From Ornithodoros turicata (lineage: Eukaryota; Arthropoda; Arachnida; Ixodida; Argasidae), in NCBI RefSeq assembly GCF_037126465.1, contig NW_026999301.1:806001-870000 (forward strand): a DNA stretch of 64,000 nt. Reading direction: 5' to 3'. The position numbers and the translations under genes were made by a program. Each line of letters begins with the position of its first letter. Position 1 is the stretch's first letter. The notes beneath the pieces are model-generated. The model did no database searches. It was not told where the DNA came from and saw only the letters and a program-made list of their open reading frames with translations. Shown here piece after piece: positions 11,281 to 23,810 of the stretch.

Positions 11281-11960
11281 TTTTCGAGCTTTTGCGCAAA
11301 GGAATATTCGTATACCCGTTTTGCATAAACCAGTCTAAGGTAATATAACTGGGGAAATAGTTGACATCGATTTATTTCCGTCAGTCACTTTTCTAGGACA
11401 ATGACCATAACATGCCACCCCCTTGCAGCAAAACAAATAGCCTGCAATTAACGTATTGGTGTTATGGTTGAGTACCGTCGGAACAGAATTTATGGAACGC
11501 AGTTTCGATGTAGCTTAGCCCTCTTCATTGGACAAAATCTTGATTGTGTTACGACTGTACATACAGGCAGAGTGTGCATGTTGCTTTCCAACCACTTGTC
11601 CATTGCATTTCAGATCCCTGGTTAGGGACAATGCCTTAAAAGTGCACAAGATAGATACTTTACTGAAGCCACAGACCGCTTACGTTGTACATGTCCACAT
11701 AAACAAATTTTATTAGACAGCAACCGGCAGTTACGTCCAGCAAAGTGACGACTCTACGTGGGCTCACATTTTCTGTATGTAACAACCGCGTTCCACATTT
11801 CACTTCTATCAAGTATGAAGCGTTTGTGTGGAAAAAGTAACAAGCATATGCTTATTGTGAATATGACTGTTATAGATATTAGAAATGTGTAACACAAACC
11901 CTTTACACAATTTGTACTGTTTACATAATGTAGTTCAGGGAAACTATCCTGATCGTGTCC
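11281..11960. other. No gene seen
   Basis: AT-rich unique-looking sequence after the tRNA terminator. No ORF with recognisable content. It ends at the TTAA (11961-11964) that bounds duplicated unit A. Confidence 0.5.
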
Positions 11961-12022
11961 TTAAATCACATTTTGTTAAGAAATCAATAATCAGTGATCC
12001 ACAGCAAACTAACAACTCCGTA

Positions 12023-14544
12023 CACTCTCAGAAATGAATCGCTTAAAATACCACTTACAGCATTTTTAACAATTTAGATGTAAAACGCTAAAAACGCGAC
12101 AAATTTTACCATTGCGTTTATGAGGAATAAAATCAGGCGGTGTAAGCGTTAGGACTTTCGCCTTAGGTGTAATATCATTTATTTTAGCCGTCATTTCCGG
12201 ATGGAATCGTGGTTACACTTAAATTATTACACGTAATATTGTCTGTTGACGGTTATACGCTCACAAAAAGCCTGAAGGTGTCTTCACTGCATAATCTCCT
12301 TGCCGTCCCACTTCACCCTTTCCTCTCTCTTTCTCCCCGAAACAAATTGCGCTTAAACATTACAGCGAGAGTTTCGAATTTGAGCTCCAACGCCTCCATC
12401 ATGGCGTCGACGCCGAACTGTGATCCTGCGAACTGCTTGGTTGGTGTTTCATAGGACAAGTGTAGGTATTTCCAGGGCGAATTGTGCACGTAGAACTTCG
12501 AGTCTGTGAAACTTTCAAGGAACTAATTGGGAATGGATATTCTGCAGTCAGCCACGAAGATACATGTAAACAGCAGCAGGGCTTTCGTTTGGACGTCTTC
12601 GTTTTGGCGTTTTCGTTTTAGATTTGTTTTGCCTGTCGCTTGGACGAAATCGACTCACGGTGTGCTTTACGCGGTCTTTCAGGCCTCCCGCTTTCAACGT
12701 TCCATGCAGAAAGCGGAAGTGTCAGAGGCTTCGCTGTTTCTGGCGAGTCAGTGTGGACTTATATTTGTACTGTGCTTTATAGGTTTGAATGCAACGAGTG
12801 GGTGAATGTCAAAGATTTATGTGCATATCTGTGATGGGCAGTGTTGCTATTTCCATCATTTAACTCAATTTCTGTTAATACGTAGAAAAACAATGTCGGG
12901 AATATTGGTTGTCATTTTACACGGCGAAAAGGGACCGTTATCTCTGCTACATTTGTTTCGATTTCCTTCCGGATATGAGCTGATCCAACTTGTGAGTAAC
13001 CTCATTATTTCCTAATGCAGAAGTGTGGTTTAGAAGTAAGCTAACTAGAAAGTGACATTTTGCTTTGCTGCGTTTCACACGTTCTCTACGCCTGATCTTT
13101 TGCACATTTTATATTGCATACTGTACCTCTGAAGTCAGAGGTTAGACTTCTTTGGTACAGTCCTAGCCCTTTTAGAATTTCCCCCTCTTTTTTCTTCCTT
13201 CCGGACACGTGTCAACTCCTGTGAAATACCTAAGTGTTCCTACAGGTATTAAGGCTGAAATGGTGAATGGCGGACTGCACACCTGTGTCATACTGTTCTG
13301 TCTTGTCTTTAGCTTATGCAATATGTAATACCGACTGTAAGTCATATATAGTTCTTGACATAGTGCAGAATGTTATTCATAATGATTCTTCCTGAAGATA
13401 TTAGTGAAATTTATATGTAATGCGCAGACCGAAGCAAGTTTTCATGCATGTTTATGAACAATAAAACACATTGCGATGTGCGCTCTGGCGTCCGTGTATG
13501 TATATCACACAACCGAAATGTAGAAAGGTCATAATATTGCAAGGAAGAGCTGTATTGTCCCGAGCAGCGTCAGAATGTCTCATCTCTAGAACTAGGTTGC
13601 GACAATGACGCTGCTCGAGATGAAGATTACGATTAATTGCGCAAGCGGTATATGTAGAGGCAAAATAGGTACGAAACAGGTCAATTAAGAATCAACAACT
13701 GAACTATATGCGGAATGGGAGGGGTGTGAAGCTAAAGTTCGTTTACTACGTTTGGCAGTTCACTGACGCTTCAGCGGTGTATACATAGATGGTGTGGTTG
13801 TTAAAAAAAGAAAAATATGGAGATGCTGGCCCAATGAGATGGTGTGCTTTGCATTGTTTTTCATAGGTGTTCTGAAGCGGTGCGCGTCTGCCTGTCATAG
13901 CACTGGAGAGAACATCCGACGCGCATGCAGGTGTTTCACCACCATGATTCTGGATTAGCGTGCGTCAAGTGAGGCGCAGCAGAAGCGCAGAAACGTCACC
14001 TGAGCAGCTCCATACTGGTCGCGGACGTCGAGGCAGTCGCATGTGGTAGCGAACCTGCTGGAACGCAAGCACATGCGGCAATATCCCCCATGTCCCCTAC
14101 TCCTTCCTGCTGTACTCTCTCCATCTGTCCATGTCTGTACGCCGCTCATAGCCACAGTTGCTTCGCGGCGCTAACACGGAATAAAAAAAAAAACATGCGG
14201 CAATACATGTCGAAGATCACCATCCAGCATGAAACTGTGAGGTGACGTTTTTACGCTTACTGCCTGCTCCCACTGACGCTTACTAAGAGGGATGCGGGAC
14301 ACGGTGAGAGGAAAAATAGCAGGGATTGCTTGACACTTGCCGTATGTGTAAGGTATTAGCCCTTAAAATGTGTGTCAAGAAACGGTCCATTTTTTTACAG
14401 TTATTAAGAGTGATGGAGTATGTGTAAAGCTTTTATACCTAAATAAGCATCATGGTAACTTTCGTTAATATTTTACGCATAAAATAAGGGGGAAAAAATT
14501 TAACTGTTTCTTGGCGCTTAGTAGCCGATTGATTTCTGAGAGTG
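12023..14544. mobile_element. TA-flanked element with 19-bp TIRs, copy A
   Basis: CACTCTCAGAAATGAATCG at 12023-12041 and its inverted counterpart at 14526-14544 match at 18 of 19 positions. Both ends are flanked by TA (12021-12022 and 14545-14546), the target duplication of Tc1/mariner-type elements. At 2522 bp it is long for a mariner, but no transposase frame is recognisable. The small ORFs inside (for example 12209-12454 and 12527-12805) occur in both copies but have no recognisable content. Probably non-autonomous. Confidence 0.65.
14091..14193 (+). mobile_element. SINE 3' fragment with A-tail, copy A
   Basis: 3' segment of a tRNA-derived SINE: a pyrimidine-rich stretch, then GTACGCCGCTCATAGCC and CGGCGCTAACACGGAAT, ending in a short poly-A tail. 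The tRNA head is missing (5' truncation). The motif is familiar from tick genomes, from memory. The same fragment occurs in copy B. Confidence 0.6.
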
Positions 14545-16453
14545 TATGTGCATATCGTTTGTGAACGTAATGACTGTTTCACATCTTACGTCTACTGAGC
14601 TTCATCTCCATTTTTTCTTTTAAAAATCAATCAATCAATCTATTGAGCTTGCAGATGTGGAAAACTGCAAAGTATATGCTACGTGTGACTATCAATGTCA
14701 ACAGCCTGGACGGTAGAAAAGGTCCATTCAGTCTTTTACGATAGAAGTGAACAGATTGTGTCCTTAATCCGCTTTCTTTTGAGTGTGGAAGGGGATGACG
14801 TGAACGAGCCGGTCCCTTCACAAATTCACAAAGATGTCACATGGACCTCACATGCCAGAATTTAAAAAGGGTTACTTGTAGGTTTTAACTGATTCATAAT
14901 CCACTTGCCAAGGATTCGAAGTGATTATGCAACTTGCCTTTCAAATGTATCCGGTATACCAAATATATATTTGATAGAAATCAATTCTATAACTACCATA
15001 GACTCTGTGTTACTACTTCACAACCCAGTTGCAAATATATTTGCAATTAAGAATAACGTTTGTAACAAATTCCACCAGCAAACGACTTCGCAAAGTGTTT
15101 CTCAGGGTGGTTTCAAGAGAAAATTGCTTAATGAAGCACTTGTGACAGCAAACATTTTTCACATGGGAAAGCGAAAACACGTCAAGCGCTGCCGTTCATC
15201 GGCAATCACAAAACATATTCTGTGCACCAACGAAGAAGTGTTTTATTCAACATACGCAGGACTACCGATACAAATGTAGTCACTTCGTCGCACAATGTCG
15301 TCGTAGAATTATGCTGCATACCTTCTTCTACAACACCCGAAGCGGGATCAGCGGGCACCACGATATTTAACGAACAGCACAATCGACAGACACAACTGAA
15401 CACAACACAACAGGATCGTATGCCCGCAGCGATTGGAGAAACCGTGAACACACCCGTTGAGAAGGGACGGTAGCCAAAACGTACGCTGGATCGGATACGG
15501 ATTGAAGTGGCTCTTCTGAGAAACAGCACGCTCGGTGCACATTGTTTGTAGATAATTTCTGCTCCGGTACAAATCTCGGTGACAGATTTTGCGATGTTGG
15601 CAACAACCGTCCCACAAGATGGCGATCCCCGTGGTTTTACGCGGCGAACAGGCTGAAATGCATGGCAAGTGCTTAGTGGAACATAGTAAAACGCAGAATG
15701 TTCAACATTTCCTCCCCCCCCCCCAACAAAACTGTCATGTGTGTCACAAAGCCAAATATCTTCTTGAAGAACTTCTTTTGAAGATGTTGAGATGATAAGT
15801 TTGCATTATTTGTGCATGATTGCAATGAGCTGCACTCAAGAACGTCTGCAGCTATTTCTTCCCTCAAGCGACGCAGACCATATCCGTTGGATTCCTGCTG
15901 CTGCTGCCGTTGAATACTGTAAACCGACCACAGATTTTTCTCTTTTGCTCATCCGTACAGACTTCCACAATTGAAACAATGCCCTTCAATAGGGCGCACA
16001 CAATGCTGTATGGAACGTGCAGTATAGTTGCTTTCAAGAGGCGGCTTGCGGCTTGGCTGAGGTGGGCGGCTTGCTATCCCCAGGAAAGAAAGGAAAAAGA
16101 AAAAGAAAGAGAAAGAAAAAGAACAACGAACAAACAAAAGGAAAACAAACACGAAACTTATCACACTGGGTATATAAGAATGTTTCGTAAATTGTTGTTA
16201 TTGTATATTTCTTATTTTAGAAATTTTGGCCCCGTTATGTAATGCCCTTTGGAAGGGCCCTTAAGGTTTAATAAATGAAATGAAAATAAATGAACACAAG
16301 CCGCGCAATTATCTCATCCTCAACCTCCTCCTCACCTGCTTAACCTTATTCTGCCCTCAGGCTGTGATGTCGTTTTCCCAAGAAAACTTCGCGATTCCTA
16401 ACTGTTGTTTGGGCGCAATAGAAAGAATCCGGGGTAGTTGGTACAAGTTCATA

Positions 16454-16563
16454 ATGGCGAAATCCAGTAAGCAGACAAGGACATACAAAGAAGTAGACAG
16501 GACTACTGCAGTTGTCCTGTTTACTTCTTTCTACGTCCTTGTCAGCTTACTGCATTTCGCCAT
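16454..16563. repeat. 110-bp near-palindromic hairpin, copy A
   Basis: 50-nt arms at 16454-16503 and 16514-16563 pair at about 44 positions around a 10-nt loop. The outer ends are ATGGCGAAAT/ATTTCGCCAT. A 113-aa ORF (16280-16621) crosses it, but because the hairpin dominates the sequence the ORF is probably incidental. The same structure is in copy B at 26200-26309. Confidence 0.75.
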
Positions 16564-18140
16564 CATGTTGTTCATGGCTATCATACCGTCCGCGGCCGGC
16601 GGTGACACCCTGAAGCATTGAATGAAACACTATTTTTAGACTTCATGATTGCAGCTTGCCACACTGCGGGTAGGAACAAGTTGTTGGTTGTGTATTTGAT
16701 ACGTGGTCCCTTAAAGGGACGGTCTCGTACACCCTGGCCCATCCACAAAGCGTACCATTCGATTCCTCATTGCTGAAAACGTAATACTGTGAATTCGCTC
16801 GTCCAGAATCGTCACGGTTATTAAATAAACGAATTAAGTTGATAAGAACAGCGCCAGCACATTGCGATTTCTGTTGGCAAATCCGATATCCGCTACGATG
16901 GCAGACCGCTTACTGGATGAAAAAATCGTCTGCTCTCGCGCCTTTTTGCAGCGGTGAGAGCAGACGACTTCCAAAAGGTGCTCGAGGATCACGGCGACGG
17001 CAATAAATTTGCTGCATGTGGTCTGGTCAAACGAAAGACGCGTATTGTAAAATGCGGCCGAACAACAATGTCAATACGTCTCGCAGCTTCATTTCGAGCG
17101 GGAGTTTACGTGGATGACTCCACCTAATAAAGGCAGTTGTCGCTTATTTACCAACTTGTCTCGTATCGTTCGGTATTTTGAGCACTTCTAGTTCGTCTTA
17201 CCTGCGAAAAGAATATTCCGTATGGAAGTGGTGGAAACGTAACCCGGGTATATAACAACTCTTTTGTAAACGACAATGTGACGAAAGTGGATATAGAAAA
17301 GCACCTGTTGGGAGTCACATACTCGAAGCATCTTCAACAAAAGGTCTGATTGTCACACGCGTGCGCGTACTCCGCACGTTTCGTTCACGATGCATATGAG
17401 GTAAGAGACGTTCTGCGAGCACGATATGTATGGGACGGCGCCGGACGCAGCTCAAACTAACAGATGTCGACGGTCACGCAGTCAACTGTTAACGGCAACG
17501 GTGTCCAAAGAACTGGATACGCGCAGTATTGAAATGTAGGTATTACTCTGTTGGTAATAGCCAAAAGTGATGTGTACAGAAATTGTCGGCACCGCACGAA
17601 ATGGCAGTCCCGCGTACCTCGGTAGTATTGCGAGAAGGAAGTGCTTGATCCAGCAGGCTACATCAGTCTGTTTTGCATATAGCCTCTCTAAGGTATTATC
17701 TCTACCGGAGCAGTATATCGCCAAACTGTGCTCAATAATGTTGTCTTGTACCCCTTCAGTAGCTGACACTAACTCATGAGAGTGGCACTCCTTCCTGTGC
17801 CAGAATCAACACCTATATTAATGGGTCACAAATATAACAATTCCAATTCGCAGGCTTCACAGCTCTATTTAATTTTTCCCTGCACATTGCTGATGTGAGA
17901 AAAGTATTGCATAATATAAATATGTAAGTTATATCCACAAATCAGTGTTGTGATCATTTGATGTTCAACCAGCAAAAGACAAGACAACCTTGTTGACAGG
18001 ACAGGACGACAGGTTGCTCAGAGCTTGCTGCTTGAACATCATTATGACTACCCGATACCAACAACCCAATTTTAACACAATTGGTTAGTGCTGTGGACGT
18101 ACATTACAATAAGGGACAATAAAAGATGACTACATAAACA

Positions 18141-19300
18141 CTCAACTTCCGCAACCTTTATATTCAACGTGCTGGACATGTTAGTCTGCAACCCCTGATA
18201 TCGAATCAAAATGTGAGCCAGTATGGGCTCATGAACACACCGGTGTAGCATGAGCAAAAATAGGACTGACGACATGTAAGCATGTTGCAAACCGCTGTTC
18301 CATCTTACAAACTTGTCATGGACGTCTAGGTATTTTTGATATTTTTGAAAGTTTTTAAACATTTCCTCATCTTTTATATTCAACATGCTGGACATCTTAG
18401 TGTGCAACCCCTGACACAATCAAAATCTGAGCCAGTATGGGCTCATGAACACACCGGTGTAGCATGAGCGAAAATAAGACTGACGACATGTAAACATGTT
18501 GCAAACCGCTGTTCCATCTTACAAATTTGTCATGGACGTCTAGGTATTTTTGATATTTTTGAAAGTTTTAAACATTTCCACATCTTTTATATTCAATGTG
18601 CTGGACACCTTAGTGTGCAACCCCTGGCACAATCAAAACCTGAGTCAGAATGGGCTCATGGACACACCGGTGTAGCATGAGCAAAAATAAGACTGACGAC
18701 ATGTAAACATGTTGCAAACCGCTGTTCCATCTTACAAATTTGTCATGGCCATCTAGGTATTTTTGATATTTTTGAAAGTTTTAAACAATTCCACATCTTT
18801 TATATTCAACGTGCTGGACACCTTAGTGTGCAACCCCTGACACAATCAAAATCTGAGCCAGTATGGGCTCATGAACACACCAGTGTAGCATGAGCGAAAA
18901 TAAGACTGACGACATGTAAACATGTTGCAAACCGCTGTTCCATCTTACAAATTTGTCATGGACGTCTAGGTATTTTTGATATTTTTGAATGTTTTTAAAC
19001 ATTTCCACATCTTTTATATTCAACGTGTTGGACATCTTAATGTGCAACCCCTGACACAATCAAAATCTGAGCCAGAATGGGCTCATGAACACACCGGTGT
19101 AGCATGAGCAAAAATAAGACTGACGACATGTAAACATGTTGCAAACCGCTGTTCCATCTTACAAATTTGTCATGGACATCTAGGTATTTTTGATATTTTT
19201 GAAAGTTTTAAACATTTCCACATCTTTTATATTCAACGTGCTGGACATCTTAGTGTGCAACCCCTGACACAATCGAAATCTGAGCCAGTATGGGCTCATG
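18141..19300. repeat. Satellite array, about 5.5 x 213 bp
   Basis: The CACAATCAAAATCTGAGCC landmark recurs at 18413, 18626, 18839, 19053 and 19266, a spacing of 213-214 bp; a first, variant monomer precedes them. 213 is a multiple of three, so minus-strand ORFs can run through each monomer. Differences between monomers often change amino acids, so there is no sign of protein-level selection. Confidence 0.9.
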
Positions 19301-19514
19301 AACACACCGCCATAACATTAGCAAAAATATGGCTGTTCCATCTTGCACATTCGTAATGCACGTCTAGATATTTTTAATATGAAATATTATAGTCATCAAT
19401 GATGATAAGGGCTTATTCGATGCAAAAGCATGGTCTTTGATGCAGATATGTTGGATGGTCCTGAAAAGGGCTTTTTTTTCATAGGCCAGGGGTAATTGAA
19501 GACGTTGACGTAGA

Positions 19515-19742
19515 TCAGCTTATCCTTGATTTTGTCATTTGCTCCAGGTGTAATGACATGAATGGAAAGCCTTCACTTATCACGTTGACAACCTCCTGCC
19601 GCTTGCGGGAATAGGTAGAGAGAGCAGCTTTCTTCAGCAGTCTATCCAAGTTCTGATACATATACCAAATCTGAAATTTTGCATAACGTACCATGAAACA
19701 CACATTTTTATATGCAAATAAAAAGCTGCGCAACAAAAACAA
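19515..19742 (-). other. ORF shared by both satellite-element copies, unrecognised
   Basis: A 75-aa frame, nearly identical at 46748-46975. A possible 3' splice site (ATTTCAG) lies inside it at about 19673, followed by IWYMYQNLDRLLKKAALS, so the real exon could be the second part only. It is rich in Lys/Arg near the middle. No family recognised. It sits between the satellite array and the acidic ORF remnant at 20028-20129, and could be a leftover exon of the element's lost gene. Confidence 0.3.
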
Positions 19743-20027
19743 ACCTTACAGCACCTTTCAGGAGAATACAACACCATGTGTACGTGACTGATCGAAACAG
19801 GTTCCGGATTGTGCGCACAACACACATGCTGGTATTGGCGAGCAGTGTCTACACACACAGCTGCAATGTTTGTACAATTTAGAATGGTGTCACGATCAAG
19901 CGGAACATATATACGCAAAAAAGTGCGCTTTTATGGATGAGTCTTACCCGCGTCAATCGATTCCGGATCATCCACTACTTTCACTGGCTAACCACGTTGT
20001 TGTGGCAAAGGGTCAGTAGCTAAAGGT

Positions 20028-20129
20028 TCATCGACGTCCCCGGTTCTTCAATCGATCGGCGCCGATGAACTCATCTTCACCGCTTAGTGACAGGGACCCG
20101 TCACTATCGCTAAATTTGCTATCAGACAT
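20028..20129 (-). pseudogene. Acidic N-terminal ORF remnant, possible piggyBac transposase start
   Basis: Minus-strand ATG at 20129-20127 opens a short frame, MSDSKFSDSDGSLSLSGEDE and onward, ending after 33 residues. One frame over, reading continues with more acidic residues to a GGTAAG donor-like site near 19950. Ser/Asp/Glu-rich N-termini are common in piggyBac-family transposases, and the element has piggyBac-like TTAA flanks, so this may be the first exon of a lost transposase. The catalytic part is absent. The counterpart is at 47261-47362. Confidence 0.35.
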
Positions 20130-20264
20130 TACGACGTAGCGCGTGACAACTTCCAAGCGCAAAGCGCATACACCCCCGACTGTATTGTGCATTGCGCTTC
20201 GGTCGCCCAATGGGCGACCTGCCACCATAAATACCATAACCACGTCAAATGTGACGTTGCATGA

Positions 20265-20543
20265 TGAGAGAGGTGGTACCCGAGACGGGGAGGGAGAGAG
20301 ACGACACAACAAGAATTCTCGAACACAGCAAAAATTTTTGTTTACCAGAGCTCTATATATTCAAAAACCTCCGGAGAGGAGGAAGAGGAAGGAGGGAAGG
20401 CTTGCTTACGCAGTTGCCGCGTGTACTAATCTCACAGGTCTCCCTGAGCAACCTACGCCAAGTGTTCTTTTCTTTGCACAAAACTTGGGTCTCGGGGAAA
20501 ACCGGCTTACAGCCTCTGCATTCACGGAGATGCTGCACGAGTT
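20265..20543 (-). pseudogene. Penelope-like element C-terminal fragment
   Basis: On the minus strand, a 61-residue frame (20538-20353) reads QHLRECRGCKPVFPETQVLC, then WRRLLRETCEI and CVSKPSL. It is closely related to the plus-strand fragment at 30185-30391, including about 100 nt of 3' flank with the CCTCTCCGGAGGTTTTTG motif. The arrangement resembles the C-terminal GIY-YIG endonuclease tail of Penelope-like retroelements; that call is from memory and from conserved Cys/His spacing. It is truncated by the satellite element on one side and the telomere-type array on the other. Confidence 0.5.
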
Positions 20544-20852
20544 AGGTTAGGTTAGGTTAGGTTGGGTTCGGTTGGGTTGGGTTAGGTTAGGTTAGGTTAC
20601 GTTAGGTTGGGTTAGGTTAGGTTGGGTTGGGTTAGGTTAGGTTAGGTTAGGTTAGGTTGGGTTGGGTTGGGTTGGGTTGGGTTAGGTTAGGTTGGGTTGG
20701 GTTGGGTTGGGTTAGGTTACGTTCGGTTGGGTTAGGTTACGTTCGGTTGGGTTAGGTTAGGTTGGGTTGGGTTAGGTTGGGTTGGGTTAGGTTAGGTTAG
20801 GTTGGGTTAGGTTAGGTCGGGTTGGGTTGGGTTGGGTTGGGTTAGGTTAGGT
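20543..20852 (+). repeat. Interstitial telomere-type array (TTAGG/TTGGG)n
   Basis: About 310 bp made almost entirely of 5-bp units, mostly TTAGG mixed with TTGGG and occasional TTACG or TTCGG. (TTAGG)n is the ancestral arthropod telomere repeat. The high share of variants suggests an old internal array rather than a fresh telomere seed. Confidence 0.95.
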
Positions 20853-21437
20853 TTTTCTGGTGGTTGGGCGTTCTGGTCTCTAGGCCATGCTCTAAGTCCG
20901 CTGTCCATGAAAGTAAAGAGGAGAGAGGGAGCACTACAGTGCGCGTGCGCATGGTCCATCCGCATGGTCGGCGGATGGATACGGTCAAAATGTTCCGCGC
21001 GGTTTTTCCTGTGCTACGGCTAGAGGGCGACACAGAATGACGCGGTTTACGGGGCTTTGAGACGGTATTTATCCGTACTCACTTTTCGTGCTTTTTTATA
21101 AAAACGGAAAGTGGTAGACATATAAATTTTATGTCTATCGATTCCTGAAATAATTCCAGAGAAAGTAAATGGAAAGTTTTTTTCGAAATGGCTATAGAAG
21201 TTTAATAAAACCTGTTCAAAGAGGGAGGAGAAAAATTGTGTATTTTTTTTCGCATTCGTGACGTCGCCCTAAAATACATACGACATATATGAGAAATCCT
21301 GTAGTGTAAATAGTTTCATCTCGTCTTCCTCTTTATGATGAAAGCACCCGCGTCAAAATCTGCGCGGCGGTTACCGAGAGAAAGCATAAAAACTGTTCCA
21401 TAGGAAATACATTAGGACGGAGAGCTGCTATGCCCTC
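20853..21437. other. No gene seen
   Basis: Unique-looking sequence between the telomere-type array and unit B. The first 150 nt are GC-rich and the remainder AT-rich. No ORF is convincing. Confidence 0.5.
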
Positions 21438-23118
21438 TTAAATCACATTTTGTTAAGAAATCAATAATCAGCGATCCACAGCAAACTAACAACTCTGTAC
21501 ACTCTCAGAAATGAATCGCTTAAAATACCACTTACAGCATTTTTAACGACAATTTAAATGTAAAACGCTAAAAACGCGACAAATTTTACCATTGTGTTTT
21601 TGAGGAATAAAATCAGGCGGTGTAAGCGTTAGGACTTTCGCTTTATCTGTAATATCATTTATTTTAGCTGTCATTTCCGGGTGGAATCGTGCTTACACAT
21701 AAATTATTACACGTAATATTTTCTGTTGACGGTTATATGCTCACAAAAAGCCTGAAGGCGTCTTCACTGCATAATCTCCTTGCCGTCCCACTTCACCCTT
21801 TCCTCTCTCTTTCTCCCCTAAACAAATCGCGCTTAAACATTACACCGAGAGTTTCAAATTTGAGCTCCAACGCCTCCATCATGGCGTCGACGCCGAACTG
21901 TGATCCTGCGAACTGCTTGGTCGGTGTTTCATAGGACAAGTGTAGGTATTTCCAGGGCGAATTGTACACGTGGAACTTAGAGTCTGTGAAACTTTCAAGG
22001 AACTAACTGGGAATGGATATTCTGCAGTCAGCCACGAAGATACATGTAAACAGCAGCAGGGCTTTCGTTTGGACGTCTTCGTTTTGGCGTTTTCGTTTTA
22101 GATTTGTTTTGCCTGTCGCTTGGACGAAATCGACTCACGGTGTGCTTTACGCGGTCTTTCAGGCCTCCCGCTTTCAACGTTCCATGCAGAAAGCGGAAGT
22201 GTCAGAGGCTTCTCTGTTTCTGGCGAGTCAGTGTGGACTTATATTTGTACTGTGCTTTATAGGTTTGAATGCAACGAGTGGGTGAATGTCAAAGATTTAT
22301 GTGCATATCTGTGATGGGCAGTGTTGCTATTTCCATAATTTAACTCAATTTCTGTTAATACGTAGAAAAACAATGTCGGGAATATTGGTTGCCATTTTAC
22401 ACGGCGAAAAGGGACCGTCATCTCTGCTACATTTGTTTCGATTTCCTTCCGGATATGAGCTGATCCAACCTGTGAGTAACCTCATTATTTCCTAATGCAG
22501 AAGTAAGCTAACTAGAAAGTGACATTTTGCTTTGCTGCGTTTCACATGTTCTCTACGCCTGATCTTTTGCACATTTTATATTACATACTGTACCTCTGAA
22601 GTCAGAGGTTAGACCTCTTTGGTACAATCCTAGCCCTTTTAGAATTTCCCCCTCTTTTTTCTTCCTTCCGGACACGTGTCAACTCCTGTGAGATACCTAA
22701 GTGTTCCTACAGGTATTAAGGCTGAAATGGTGAACGGCGGACTGCACACCTGTGTCATACTGTTCTGTCTTGTCTTTAGCTTATGCAATATGTAATACCG
22801 ACTGTAAGTCATATATAGTTCTTGACATAGTGCAGAATGTTATTCATAATGATTCTTCCTGAAGATATTAGTGAAATTTATATGTAATGCGCAGACCGAA
22901 GCAAGTTTTCATGCATGTTTATGAACAATAAAACACGTTGCGATGTGCACTCTGGCGTCTGTGTATGTATATCACACAACCGAAATGTAGAAAGGTCATA
23001 ATATTGCAAGGAAGAGCTGTATCGTCCCGAGCAGCGTCAGAATGTCTCATCTCTAGAACTAGGTTGCGACAATGATGCTGCTCGAGATGAAGATTACGAT
23101 TAATTGCGCAAGCGGTAT

Positions 23119-23375
23119 GCTGTGTGCCAGACACGCGGTTTAAAAGACGATAGTCTCGGCACCCATCCCAATGGTACATTCCACACGGAGAAGCCCACAT
23201 TCGGGGCGCCCATAACATCGGGTCAGAGTGCAACTCCGCTGTCGGGATGGACTCTCACCTCGCTTGGCAGTCGGTTTCCTTCGAGCATCGGAGCCACTCG
23301 CTCGTACTCGACATGTAGCCTTATTGATCAGTATTAAATGTGTTATGTTGCTATAGCCCACTCGGATACACTTCA
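23119..23375. mobile_element. 257-bp insertion present only in copy B
   Basis: Copy A reads straight through the site at about 13640-13650. In copy B the CGGTAT before the insert (23113-23118) is repeated after it (23376-23381), a 6-bp target-like duplication. The insert has no visible inverted ends, no poly-A tail and no tRNA head, so its class is unknown. It post-dates the duplication, unless copy A lost it precisely. Confidence 0.65.
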
Positions 23376-23810
23376 CGGTATATGTAGAGGCAAAATAGGT
23401 ACGAAACAGGTCAATTAAGAATCAACAACTGAACTATATGCGGAATGGGAGGGGTGTGAAGCTAGAGTTCGTTTACTACGTTTGGCAGTTCACTGACGCT
23501 TCAGCGGTGTATACATAGATGGTGTGGTTGTTAAAGAAAGAAAAATATGGAGATGCTGGCCCAATTAGATGGTGTGCTTTGCATTGTTTTTCATAGGTGT
23601 TCTGGAGCGGTGCGCGTCTGCCTGTCATAGCACTGGAGAGAACATCCGACGCACATGCAGGTGTTTCGCCACCATGATTCTGGATTAGCGTGCGTCAAGT
23701 GAGGCGCAGCAGAAGTGCAGAAACGTCACCTGAGCAGCTCCATACTGGTCGCGGACGTCGGGGCAGTCGCATGTGGTAGCGAACCTGCTGGAACGCAAGC
23801 ACATGCGGCA

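Larger units (their letters stand above)
11965..16710. mobile_element. TTAA-bounded 4.75 kb unit, copy A
   Basis: Bounded by TTAA at 11961-11964 and 16711-16714. A near-identical copy (B) lies at 21442-26456, also bounded by TTAA at both sides, and homology stops exactly at these tetranucleotides. TTAA target duplication is a hallmark of piggyBac-type transposition, but I see no terminal inverted repeats: the ends read ATCACATTTTG and, inverted, GGGACCACGTATC. The unit carries a TA-flanked element, a SINE fragment and a hairpin repeat. No transposase is visible. It could be a TIR-poor non-autonomous piggyBac-type element or a duplication that happens to be bounded by TTAA. Confidence 0.7.
16715..20264. 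mobile_element. Satellite-carrying TTAA element, 3'-truncated copy
   Basis: Begins directly after TTAA (16711-16714) with AGGGACGGTCTCGTACA, the same TIR as the complete element at 42117-47673, and stays collinear with it to about 20264. There it breaks into an unrelated Penelope-like fragment, so the right TIR is missing. It carries about 5.5 satellite monomers against about 14 in the complete copy. It abuts unit A at a shared TTAA, so one of the two inserted at the border of the other. Confidence 0.8.

Noticed and set aside
15206..15668. Overlapping 82-107-codon minus-strand ORFs, repeated in copy B
   Set aside because: Three frames are open at once over the same stretch, so base composition explains them; repetition in copy B is due to segment duplication.
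16280..16621. 113-codon ORF conserved in copies A and B as a membrane protein gene
   Set aside because: It runs through a 110-bp hairpin, and conservation is explained by the recent duplication of the whole 4.75 kb unit.
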